Shown: positions 41,852 through 52,370 of the stretch, in pieces | How the letters are laid out: the number at the start of each line of letters is the position of its first letter | Position numbering within the stretch: position 1 is the first letter of the stretch | Source of the DNA: Lojkania enalia | Taxonomy: Eukaryota; Ascomycota; Dothideomycetes; Pleosporales | Length of the DNA: 64,000 nt | Direction: 5' to 3' | Assembly: GCA_010094045.1 (NCBI GenBank) | Contig: ML986776.1 | Location: 28,320 to 92,319, forward strand | Notes under the pieces: generated by a model | Told to the model about the DNA's origin: nothing | The model's database searches: none | Seen by the model: only the letters and a program-made list of their open reading frames with translations | Translations under genes and position numbers: made by a program

Positions 41852-43719
41852 CTAAAGTATCCGCCCTCGGCGCTTCACATCGTCCATTTCCTCCAACATC
41901 ACCCGGTTGAACTGGTCCCAGCCATCGAGATAGACGTGATGGCCCGCCTTGTTGATAATGACTACCTTAGCTCCGCCGTGGTCCCTTCTTCTCTCCTCGG
42001 CCGTGGCATTCGCTAGTATCCTAGCGCGCTCTTGCTTGATCTTCTCCTCGGCGGCAAAACCCCCCGCCACATCCATCCAGTCGTGCTCGCCGTACATGAA
42101 GACGATCGGTATGCCGTTTTCTCTCTGCGGCGGCTGTGAGGATACCGATTGCGAGGCTGAGCCTACCGAGGGAGCAGGCGACTTTGACCTAGTCCTATGG
42201 CACTTCTTGGGCCGGTCACCATCCACAGTGGGAGCTTCATGAGCTTCAATCCATTGTCGGCCGACCCCATGAATTCTCCGGATCAACGGGTTGCGGGCGA
42301 AAGCGCCAGGCGCAAGAAGATACGCAAGAGCATACTCTGAGCTTCCTCGCTGACGGAATAGCGAATAGCTGTAATCGTGCAATGCTTGGGCTTCCTCCTC
42401 AGGTAGATGTGAAAAGCGACGGGAGGTCCAGCCTGATACGAGCCGAGGGCCAAGCGGCCCACTCCAGCGTACCAAGGAAAAGGGCGAGACCATGTTGGCC
42501 TCCCAAAGGTACGTAAGCCATCCTGGCAGCCTGCGGCGCGGGGGCTGGTTCGGGTCTTCTTCACCCTTCTTGCGCTGGTTCATGAAATTGTTTCCGTCTG
42601 CCATGCTACCCTTAATACCATTTGCTGTCTGCGCGGCATCCTGCGTGAATTCGTTGGCCATGCTGGACTCGTCTGGATCCGGGAGCTCCTCGCTGACTGC
42701 GTAAGGATCTTCCGGTACGCCTACAGGGGAAGCTAGTATGAGCTTGTTGAGACGACCAGGATACTTCAGAGCGTATGCTACTGCAAGGTAGCCACCCAAG
42801 CTATGACCGAGCAACGTGAAGCGCTCGAGGCCGCGCTTGATGCGCCATTCCTCCAGCGCGTCGATGAACCAGTTCTCGGCCTCCTTGATCTTGCTGTCCT
42901 TGTCTTTTGCATGGATCTTGAAAGATGGCCTGCTGCTTCGGCCCATGCCCAGTAGATCAAGTGCATATACTTTCCAACCTTCAGCCCGGGATATAGCCTC
43001 GAAATTTCGGTAAAAAAAGCCCAGTCCCGCGCCATACCCATGGAGCATGACGAGATTGTGTTCCACGTCTTCCCCTATCCTCTCGACGGAAAACTCGTTT
43101 AGAGCGCGACCCCTCCCGCTCAGTTCTACCATTTCCGAATTCCATCTTCGCGGGCCGTGTGGATCGTCTATGCTTGTTGAGGTGATGTGCTCTCCTTGGT
43201 TGCTCAGGAGACTCAAATCCGCTGCTGAAGGGGTTGTGGAGACGGGAGCTGAGCCGGTCTGTGTGTGCGTAGGGGGCTTTTGCAGGTAGGGGATGAAGGA
43301 CAGGACTCGGTGTTCCGTTGCGGCTGGAGATGTGCCGGCCCACTGTTCGGCCAAAGTCAGCAACGCGCCATTGCCTTGCGCAGATGTTGGCTGCAACATA
43401 CCCATTGACTAAAACCCTCTTTCGCGCCGAGCGGGAACCATTGCGCAAATCTACCTTGCTGCGGCGCTTGTCCCTGCTCCTTCGCCCTCTGCGACGCCAG
43501 CGGGCTCTGCTGTGCGCGGCCCCGCACGTCCTCGGAACTGCCCTCGGCGGCCATGGATGAAGAGTCCTTCGCGTCTACTCGGAGTGGTGTGGATAGCGAT
43601 AGGAAGGCGTACGATGCGCCGGTTAGTCCGACAGTCTTGTATAGGGCGGACCGGGTGGCGGCGCGGTTGTTGATATAGTACCGCAGCAGATGCAGCGGGG
43701 AGAAGGTTGAGGGGTTCAC
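41852..43719 (-). CDS. CGI-58/Cld1-type alpha/beta hydrolase (lipid acyl hydrolase/transferase)
   Basis: Member of the ABHD4/ABHD5/Cld1 family, which acts on mitochondrial or other phospholipids (yeast Cld1 deacylates cardiolipin). Exons 43719-43402 and 43342-41852; the 59-nt intron is removed in frame (GFSQW then WAGTSPAATEH). Motifs: VMLHGYGAG; nucleophile elbow LLGHSLGGYLA; acid in MYGEHDWMD; and GHHVYLDG, which has the H-x4-D acyltransferase motif typical of the family. The central lid is enlarged and contains a Pro/Arg-rich insert. The start is unsettled: the frame is open to 43719 without ATG (GTG there, an in-frame TGA just upstream), and the first ATG is at 43554. A small upstream coding exon may supply the true start and a mitochondrial signal. 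Confidence 0.85.
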
Positions 43720-44724
43720 TTTGAAACTCTGGGGCAGCGAGACACCTCAGGTTTCCCTGGGGCCTTGCTGCGGTATATATAGAGTGAGTGTACGCGTTTG
43801 TTGCGGAGTTAAGAGGACAGACTGCAAGCAAAGGGACATGGCCAGGGCTGCTGAGTGGTTGAGGGTTCTGTGGCGGACGAGTCGACGGTCGTCATGTCCA
43901 GATCGGCATCACATCTGCCCGCCGCCCGATTCCGCTCGCTGTTCGCCTCACACCCTTGCACCCGAGTCTGACGGGCAGCTTTCGACAACGCCGACCGTAT
44001 ATAGAGCCGCAGATGGATGGCAAAGAGAAGAGCGCACGGCAGCTATCCTATCCGATTTATGTTGTTGTACAAGATTATGCCCGCTTCTGGGAGGTTGGGA
44101 GCTGACGCTAGATCGATGGCCGGATGCGGTTAGCAGACATACATCTCCCCGTTCACTCGTCCGGTCTTGGCAGATGCTTAAATAACATATCCGCAACCTT
44201 CGCTTAAAAAATTTCGATCTCGACAGACGCTTTTTACCAAAGAGTCTTTCTTCTTACTTTATCACAGTTATATCTTCTGCTAGTCTGTAAGCGTAAAGAG
44301 CCATTCTTGCCGAGACACGTACCTCACAGCATCTATGCATCTTTGGTCCAACTCGTCTATCCGCAAACTCGATTAGTAGCTATGTACAACGAGCTACTTT
44401 TGAACAGCCCTATCATAGCTTGTAAATCTCGAAGTAGGTGAAAGGTGAGGGTGAGGGTGAGGGTGAAGGCCAAGGTGAAGGCGTAGACATCATTTATGAT
44501 AGCAAATGGTAAATCAAATGTGTTCTACTGTGTTTTGGCCTATAAGTATTCTGCAGGAGCTAGGTAAAGGCAGCCTAAAGTTTTATTTGTCCCCATACCC
44601 GTCCTAGCCCCATTCAAACACCATATAAAAGCCCCTCCTTCCCTCTCTGCTACACTCCATCCCTTTCCTCTCTAACATCCCGAACCAAAAAGTTCTATTC
44701 ACCCAGCCAACAAGAACTCTCATC
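43720..44724. other. intergenic, with promoter elements
   Basis: Divergent spacer of about 1 kb. It contains a TATATATA-like element near 43775-43785 for the minus-strand hydrolase gene, a short (GTGAGG)n-type tract at about 44446-44475, and a TATA box before the small secreted protein gene. No other gene is seen. Confidence 0.5.
44624..44630 (+). promoter_or_regulatory. TATA box of the small secreted protein gene
   Basis: TATAAAA lies 95 nt before the ATG at 44725 and is followed by a pyrimidine-rich stretch, a usual arrangement for strongly expressed fungal genes. Functional use is inferred from position only. Confidence 0.55.
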
Positions 44725-45205
44725 ATGAAGCTCCTCTTCCCCATCTGCACTGCGACCCTCCTGGCCTTGACCGCTGCGGCGCCAACCGACACTGTTCCCC
44801 CGGGTCAACTCCGATGGACCACCTGTTATGACTGCGACAGGATCTATGACGAGTGCATGAACGTAGACTTCTCCATCTCCAAACCCCAATATTCAATGTA
44901 TTCTTCTAACACCTCTCTTTTTCTTTTTAGCGGAATGCTTTGCGGCCCTCGTGGAAGTGGTTGGACTGCCATAACATCACTTGCACCGCCTATGCTAGTC
45001 AGGTAAGTGATCTCCAACACCTAGCCTGTCTGGGAGTGGTGAGCCATCGAGAGGTTGATGATTGGGGGTCTAGTGCCGGGAATGCCGTGTTTGTACTTGG
45101 AGCAATGGTTCTGCTGAGGAGGAAGCGGCAAAGGTCTTCGTAGAGCCAACCAAGGAGGACTGGGATAGTCTCTACAAGGCTTTGGAGGATAGCAAGAGTA
45201 CTTAG
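44725..45205 (+). CDS. small cysteine-rich secreted protein (effector candidate)
   Basis: Three exons, 44725-44862, 44931-45002 and 45074-45205, encode 113 residues with all joins in phase 0 and introns of 68 and 71 nt with clear GT and AG ends. Residues 1-19 are a signal peptide (MKLLFPICTATLLALTAAA, with cleavage after the Ala run). The mature part of about 94 residues has eight cysteines, arranged as CYDC and C in exon 1, CHNITC in exon 2 and CRECRVC in exon 3, then a charged C-terminal stretch (TKEDWDSLYKALEDSKS). Each exon contributes its own Cys group. Small size, secretion and paired cysteines fit a fungal effector or apoplastic protein, but no family is recognised. The acceptor of intron 2 is the least certain choice. 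Confidence 0.7.
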
Positions 45206-45918
45206 TTCAAGAGTTGTGGCCACAAGGGAGTGTGTTCCACCTCATGACTTCGGTTTTCGGGCAGTGATGCAGTCTTCTACTATGATTTTGTGTAATGAAA
45301 TCACATTTTCGGAGAGCTTGGTATGGTTTACCGCCCCTGAACAGCCATCATCGACATCAGTTAGTCGGTATCTGGATTAGGGAGCACTATCCATGGTGCC
45401 TACACTGGGTTAATTCAACGGAGCTTAGATATGGAGGTCGCGCTGTCGAGCATTGACTAGCACATCAATCTTAAATCTATCATCCACAGCCTTGCACTTT
45501 ATTTTATCCGAAATTCTAATTATCTCCTAGTTCATATATATATTTGCTCGTTACTACCGACTAGTTATCTCGTTTTATTCCACCACCTTTCCTATAGGAT
45601 TTTGGTCCATTTTATGTCCCGATCCACAAGCCATTAGTACTATTATGGCTTTGATAGGCATCTAAGTCAAAAAATTTCTGTCGGAAATATAGCTTAAAAT
45701 ACCCATAAACTTCTACGCATGATACTGGGGTAGCGAGTAGTTAGAAAAACGACTTCGAGAGTGAAGCCCGGCTAGGGTATGTATACATTCTTCAACATTG
45801 TTTAACCAGCCTACAACACTGCCTCTAATTCCATTATTAGAATTATTACTATTCATTATCTACAGCAGGAGGCAAAGTGCGGAATTTGCCTTAAGGGCTT
45901 TATGTACAGCTTGCCAAG
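45206..45918. other. intergenic between convergent genes
   Basis: 3' sides of the secreted protein gene and the metalloprotease gene. No gene or repeat is recognised. Confidence 0.45.
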
Positions 45919-47949
45919 CTACTTTTTGATCTTGCAGATCTGCGAATCCTTCTGAGTGGGATCCGATTCTGAAGTCACTGTCAATCTAACATGCGCCTCT
46001 TTCCTTGCCTTTGCCCCAGCTGCCACGGCGACCTTTACAGTAGTCCAGTCGCCAGATTTCACCGCAGCGAGTGCATTTGGAACCTCGACCCTCCAACCCT
46101 TCTCCTCTACCTCGGCGCTGAGACGGTAAATATCGTACTTGAGGTACTTTGACAAGTCTTGTGGATGAGTAGACGGGCTCTTGGAATACTTTCCGTTGTT
46201 CTTTAGCTTAAATGTGCAGGTATAGGCTTTCTCGGTTGAGGTTGAGTATGTTTTGGAGTCGACGACGCCCCTGTTCAATTTGACTTTGTACGCGTTTTCA
46301 GTAGACGTGTCTAGAGACCTGGCACCAACCGTGTAGTGCAAAACACCTGTTTCATCCCGGTTGACATCGATAATGTATAAGTGTAACTTGTTCGCTTCAT
46401 CAATATATTCGAACTCGCTCCCGGACCGTGTACCAGCATGGAACAGCGCATCGGCCAACTGGCGGTAGTCGCCAATGCTGTAGTATGAAGCTGTTCCATT
46501 TGGTCGGTAGAAGTCGACAACGTTAATGTTTTGCGGGTTGGCGTCGATAGTCCACTGGAAAGGCTGACGGCGATCTGAATTTTTCGTTTTGCTGATCATC
46601 ACGCCGGAATCCGGGCAAAAGGAATCAGCGCCCATTCGGTCGATGACCTCCATATTGTATGAGTTGAAGCCGCCACCGTCACACATTGGGTCTGTGTTTG
46701 TGTTACAGGCAGGTGAGCGATCGCTACTCATTGAAATGTTCAAGCCCATCAAGGGTGATTCTACGGCTCGAGCGGTGATTTTCGCTACAACAGGACCAGA
46801 GTTCGCCAGTGCTTCGCCTGACACTTGGAGAATTACTGACTGATTGGCCAAACCAATCTGGTGCTTGTCTCGCATCGAGTGTAACGATCCCATGGACGCT
46901 CCCTGCGTCGGTGGGATTTGCCATCGAGTATGAGGACCCCCTGGCCCGTTGAAGCTACCACGGGACAACATTGACCAAGGTCCAGTGTAGGATCGTCGCG
47001 CGGGTACCGAATAAGGGTTGTTATAGTTGTCACCAATACCGAGAAGATGAGATAGTTCGTGAGCGAACGTCGCCATTCCTGAACTTTCGCCCTGCGTAGA
47101 TGATCCACCTCCCGCATTCGGCCAGATTGTGGAGGCTGCAGCCCAAGACGACCATTCCACATACCTAGTTCTTGCATAATTTGGAAGCGAGCTGTTACCT
47201 GGCGGACCAAACTCATCCGGGACATCTTCTTTCGATAAGAACTTCATCTCACCGAACTCCTGCCATGTGGAAGACTCGTCCTGGCCGGCTGATAGAATGA
47301 ACACAAGTTCAAACTGGCTGGCAGTCTCGTTGCCAACGTCGGCCCTCCAGGCGCCCAAGGCATCAGTTCGCAAATCCACTGAACACTGACCCGGTTCTGG
47401 GCATCCTCCGACATTGAATCCACCCTGTTCATCATCTATACCGTACTGCCAGCTATTTTGTGGCATCTGGTAGGCTCCAAACACCGTTAAATCCACACCA
47501 TACCTACCCGCCGAATCGCCCATCCAGTATTCGTGAAGCGTATGCCCGCGATTCAAATCACCAGGCTTGTTCAGAAAGTCCCTATAGAAAGCCGGCACAT
47601 CTTCTCTCTTCAGGCCAGATACACTCGGCTGTGGATTTCCAAAAATATCAGATTGCGCCGGTAGCGTAAGGACAAAGGGCTGGTCAGGATAGTCCACGGT
47701 AACCATAGCAATATTGAAGTTGCGAACATAACCCTTTTTGGTGGGATCGGCCCAGCTCGTGCCAGGTGGAACGACATAATCCTCCCAGGTCATATTATCC
47801 GGATTCACCCAGTTTTGTGGATCGAGAATGGCGAAAGGGTCGCTGGCTTGCGGCGTTGGGGCCGTGGAAACAACATTAGAGAAAACTAGGCCGATCACTA
47901 CGGCATCTACGACCGTTGACCGCATCTTGGTAACTCCCTTGAGGCACAT
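45919..47949 (-). CDS. secreted M6-type metalloprotease
   Basis: Zinc endopeptidase related to the M6 (immune inhibitor A) family, secreted to digest external protein. The single-exon gene of 676 residues has its ATG at 47949; a second Met at residue 9 starts the better signal peptide (MRSTVVDAVVIGLVFSNVVS, cleavage near STA-PTP). The catalytic motif is HELSH at residues 297-301 in the context TFAHELSHLLGIGDNYN, an HExxH zinc site with the Gly and downstream Asp/Asn of this group. Family blocks before it include HTLHEYWMGDSAGRYGVDL and WSSWAAASTIWPNAGG. The C-terminal 250 residues look like beta-rich accessory domains. Several N-glycosylation sequons occur. It appears intact. Confidence 0.85.
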   Translation of the reverse strand: MCLKGVTKMRSTVVDAVVIGLVFSNVVSTAPTPQASDPFAILDPQNWVNPDNMTWEDYVVPPGTSWADPTKKGYVRNFNIAMVTVDYPDQPFVLTLPAQSDIFGNPQPSVSGLKREDVPAFYRDFLNKPGDLNRGHTLHEYWMGDSAGRYGVDLTVFGAYQMPQNSWQYGIDDEQGGFNVGGCPEPGQCSVDLRTDALGAWRADVGNETASQFELVFILSAGQDESSTWQEFGEMKFLSKEDVPDEFGPPGNSSLPNYARTRYVEWSSWAAASTIWPNAGGGSSTQGESSGMATFAHELSHLLGIGDNYNNPYSVPARRSYTGPWSMLSRGSFNGPGGPHTRWQIPPTQGASMGSLHSMRDKHQIGLANQSVILQVSGEALANSGPVVAKITARAVESPLMGLNISMSSDRSPACNTNTDPMCDGGGFNSYNMEVIDRMGADSFCPDSGVMISKTKNSDRRQPFQWTIDANPQNINVVDFYRPNGTASYYSIGDYRQLADALFHAGTRSGSEFEYIDEANKLHLYIIDVNRDETGVLHYTVGARSLDTSTENAYKVKLNRGVVDSKTYSTSTEKAYTCTFKLKNNGKYSKSPSTHPQDLSKYLKYDIYRLSAEVEEKGWRVEVPNALAAVKSGDWTTVKVAVAAGAKARKEAHVRLTVTSESDPTQKDSQICKIKK

Positions 47950-49643
47950 CCTTCAAAAAGACGATGCTGTTGCCGGCATCTGCCAGGAACGCAGACAAGC
48001 AACGCGACAACCCAAAATGGCGAGGAACTTGAAGGATAGGAAAAAGAGAATCATATCTGCAGTTCCCCTCATCTTGTATATATACTTAGTAACGATCGTG
48101 TACCTGCTTCCAGGTCCATATTTGCCTCGCAGATCCCATATGTGATTTCTCATATGCAGATGCCTGATCTAGATTAGCATGGCTTGGCTTATCTGTATGA
48201 CCTGCTGTATTCAGCAAGACCAGTTATACAAATTCAACGTTCGGTTAGCCGCCCATGCAAGATTCAAGGTACCGATAAATTGACCCGGGATCCTGGAGGA
48301 GGAGTGGTGTTGGGTCGGAAGGAAGTACTGGGATAGTAAAGAGATCGGGTCATTGATAGTGAGAGACGGCACGTGGCTAGCACTAAATCGAACTTGATTG
48401 GCTCTGGGTGATAATGCGGTTAGAGACAGTGTAGCATCAAGGTAGGTACTAATGGGAGAATTTTAGTGATGTCTCGATGGTGAGACAATTTATATGAAGC
48501 TTCCTACTGAGCCATAAATCCGAGTCGAACTGGATCGGCTTGTCCGCGCATAGGAGCAGTTTCTTTCGAATAGTTTGTTCCAAAAAAAAAAAAAAAAATT
48601 TACTTTTTGAGTAAATAAACAAAATAAAAAAAATATTTTCCGGTACAGGCCTGAAATAGACATTGCTATGCTGATATTTGCGGCGAAACTCTATATTTAC
48701 CCAGCTATCAGTTACATCGTGCGCAGACTACAGACAGGCTCATATCTCTCCTCTTCTATTATCTATAAACAAAGAATTCTCATTTTCTTTTATCGGGATT
48801 GTATTCTTTCCAAAAGGCCCTTAAAAATTCTTTTCCAGTGAATTATAACGTATATAGAAATTTAACATATTTTGTTACCTGGTGTCTAGCAAAACAACAC
48901 AGTTTCTTGGAACATGTTCTCCACGTACATTTCATAACGACTTTATTCCGCCGTTCCCAATTCCTTATCGTTATATTGAAGTAATTGCTTGTAGATCACT
49001 CTTAAACCTTAGATTACACTAACAGATGATATCGCTACAACAAAAGGCCTTCCATCCCTAGGGAGTAACAACACATTCCCTGTTTGTTTTAGTGTCATGC
49101 ATGTCTTCTACTCTTCCTCCATAGTTTAATGAGTCTACCAAATTCTTTGAAGAAGAGTAATGAGACTGTGTTCCCTAAATGGTACAGTACGCGTCAACGA
49201 AAAATTTGTCTACAAACTGTTATTAGTTCAAGGATATGCTAAAGCATGCTAATAAAAAGGCTTGGTGATTTATGCGCCTTTATGCCTGTCTAGTTCGTTA
49301 TGCCTGCTTACTAAAATTTCCCACATGACAAGGTAGCAACATAGACCGTGTCTTGTTCATAATTCTGAATAATTTTTTGCCGGTACATAACATCTACAGT
49401 GATTGTCTCGCATGATTTGCATCCTAAAGAGTGGTATCAAAAGGTAGAAAAGTCAACCTTTTGCGCCAACAGAGCCAACAGATCGCAGTCCCTCTCACCA
49501 CACCATGCCGGTGGCAATTGCATCAATCCTTCACCGAATTACAAATAGAGGAACTACGAATCCTGAAGTAAAAATATTCGTACATCGTCGTTGACACATT
49601 TGTCCAAGCTAGCATTCCGCTCTTTCAGCCTTCGTAACATGGC
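47950..49643. other. long AT-rich spacer
   Basis: About 1.7 kb with poly-A/T tracts (A16-type run near 48583-48600). It holds the upstream region of the metalloprotease gene. No gene is recognised. Confidence 0.45.
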
Positions 49644-50829
49644 CTATCTCCCCTTTTCACCTAACTGGTCTCTCTCCTTCTCCAATAGTTCCTGCTCTCG
49701 CCGAAGCTCCTCCATGTATTTGATTCTTTCTTGTCTAGCCTTCTCCTGCAACTCGCCAAACGGATCGAACCTATCGCTAGCAGGATCTCTGAACGGATTT
49801 TCAATCCAGGAACCTCGATCTGTAAGTGTTGTAGAGCGGGGTCGACCACGAAGGACGTCGTATGCTTTGTTGAGCGGCGGATCTGCGAAGGGGTTCGGTG
49901 TCGGTTGAGGAGGTGTGATACGGGACTGGGGCGGGGAACTGTCGGTGGATACGGTGCCAGGACGATAGAGAGGGTCCGAGCCGCCGAGGAGACCAGTCGT
50001 TGTCGTCGAGCGGGTTAGGTGGCTGTCATATGCTGCTTCTGGAGGCCGTAGGTCGCTTGTATTTGGTGGGTTGTTGAAGGCGTCCTAGAAGCTTTATTAA
50101 CAATGATTGGAAGCATGAGGCGGTCTCTTACTTCAGCTTCCTGGTTTGTAGGTACTTGTCGGCGGCGACGTCGTCTGAGAAGGATGACGGCACCAACAAT
50201 AAGGGCTACGACACCTATTGTAATATATCAATAGGACAACTCTGATCAAGTGTTCGAACGGACGAACCCAAGACAACTAAAGTGACGAGGGCTGCTTCGG
50301 CGCCCTTACTCATCCCACCTTCGCGCCCTCCCTGCTCCGACTTCTGTGCTGGGTCCTGACCTACAATGGCACCTCCTAGGGATGAAGTTGTGGTAGGCTG
50401 GGTAGATATTGCCTTTTGGCTCGAGTTGTCATCAGGATCTGCCGCAGCTATGTTCGTAGGGGTTGGACCACTGAACGTAGTTGGAAGCACAGTAATCTGC
50501 TGAAAACTTGGGGGTGTAGAAGTGTCTGGTAGCAGAGTTTGCATCACAGACGAAATTGGTTGACTAGTGACTATAGGCACTAACGGATTTGAACCAGTTT
50601 CGAGCGCTGTAGATGGCTCCGGTGAAGACGGAACCTCAGATTCATCTTCCTCTTCATCCTCCTCAAATGCAGCGTCGGTGGGCGACGGTGAATCGGGGGA
50701 ATCGGGGGAATCGGGGCCTGGAGTTGTGCCGACAGAATCTGGGCTATCCGGGCTGGACTCAGGGACTGTGGTGTCCTGTCTTGGTGAAATCAAAATCGGT
50801 GCCGGGCGTCGTCGTTGATAAAGAGGCAT
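49644..50829 (-). CDS. single-pass membrane protein with acidic Ser/Pro ectodomain
   Basis: Three exons, 50829-50268, 50214-50132 and 50084-49644, give 361 residues with introns of 53 and 47 nt and all joins in frame. The N-terminal 180 residues are Ser/Thr/Pro-rich with an acidic run (EEDEEEDESE) and DSPDSPDSP repeats, and no clear cleavable signal peptide. The transmembrane helix is assembled across the first splice (AALVTLVVLG then VVALIVGAVILL) and followed by RRRRRR, which sets the tail in the cytoplasm. The tail has NPFRDPASDRFDPFGEL-type segments and ends in a charged coiled-coil stretch. The general shape is that of fungal wall-stress-sensor-like or SKG6-type proteins; no defined domain is seen. 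The function is unknown. Confidence 0.7.
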
Positions 50830-52370
50830 TATGGTTATGATTTAATACTGAGATTTACTAGAACAATGACGCTCCAGAGAGATGTTTAAGGAAAGGAATC
50901 GCTTCACAGAAACAGGTCGTCAAGACACGAAAAAGAACAAAATCCGCTCAACGGAAAGAACGAAATGTTGAACAAACAATAGAGTATTAACGTTCAAGGC
51001 TCCAAGGCGAAGAGAGGAGAAAGGAAATCACAAGAGAAACGGAAATGCCAAACCTTTGAATGCGGACGCATCTCCTAACCGTACGCCACATGGGGCCGCC
51101 TACTCATTCAACCGGCATCTCTGACGTTTCGCGCTGTGTGTCTATTTAGGGTTAGTCCACGGGTTGAAGGGTATTTTGAAGCTTGACTTCAAAACGAGGC
51201 AACGCCAGCCCGGCCAAGGTCTGCAGTTATCGAAACTGTGGGCAATGGGTACCCAAGACATAAGAGGCGGGGACCGGGAATGCTGCAAGTGCGGAGGGCG
51301 CGGGTGCTGCACATAAGTTGCGCCGTTACAGGAAACTCGAAGATGATTGGGTGCGATGCGCGCCCGAAACGGCTTGGCGGTTTGACGAGCCCTAGTGAAT
51401 CGCGAGACGCTTCAGCAAACACCACGGGTACGGTCTTTGCATAGAGCGAATGGCAATTGCATAAGCATTTTTTCAAATCAACAGTACTGGCGATTGGAGA
51501 TAAAAGAATCATGATTAAATGGCTAGTGTATATTGATGCGTTAGAGGACCACAGCATAGGCGACCGCGCGAAATCGAGTGAATTGGTGAAGATAGGCTAT
51601 GTGTGGAATGAACAGAACTCGCCATGTTGTACAACTATTGGACGCGTAACAGTCTGCTCGTGTAGCGCTCGATGAAAGGTATTAGCTGATGGCTGGAGAC
51701 AAGGTTTGGAGCCGGTTGTAGTACCGTTTGAGATATGATAGCACGAACCAACGAGAATTCTCAAATTGCCATGATAAGAGTCACGTGAAAACGGATAAGC
51801 CTATCCCCGCATGATTCGTGAACGTTTCAGGAGGCCTACCTCCGAAGGAGAAATTTTGATCCCTTGAAATTTGCTCCAAGAACATCTCACTTGGCGAATT
51901 TCTAGAGAATTTCACGTCTTCTAAAGTTCTGTAGAGCACATCTCTCTCTCTCTCCACCAAAATCATTCTTTTGAACCTTAGGACGGGAACGCTTATAAAA
52001 CAATATAGAGTAATCATGAATATAGTCGGAAGCCATAGACCATTAAGCTGAAAGCCGTGGAGAGAGTGAGTCGCGTGCTCTCCTTCCTATTCTGATATTA
52101 AGGCTAGACAAGTCCCTGGGAGTGTTACATCGGAACCCCAAGCTTTGAGACAAGCTTCACGAAGGTAGTCTAGCTGAGGAAGCACCAGACTTCAAGAACA
52201 AACCGTTTCATGTTGTTCTGGTTCGTAACCGCAACACTTGCTTATCCATTCCGTATTGCAACCAGGAGGGGGGTGGAAATGGTGATTCGATCCTCAATAC
52301 AAATCTAAACTCTCTATAAAAAGAAAAGGAAATGCGTAGCAGTACACCCAAGGTGACAGGAATGCGAAGT
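50830..52370. other. spacer downstream of the ABC transporter
   Basis: No gene I can support. Open frames such as 51189-51557 (minus) and 51457-51675 (plus) lack motifs and overlap each other. Confidence 0.4.

Noticed and set aside
44446..44475. GTGAGG-type tract resembling telomere repeats
   Set aside because: Too short, not TTAGGG, and internal; treated as a microsatellite.
51189..51557. Minus-strand frame of 122 codons between two genes
   Set aside because: No ATG in a convincing position, no domain, unusual composition, and overlapped by plus-strand frames.
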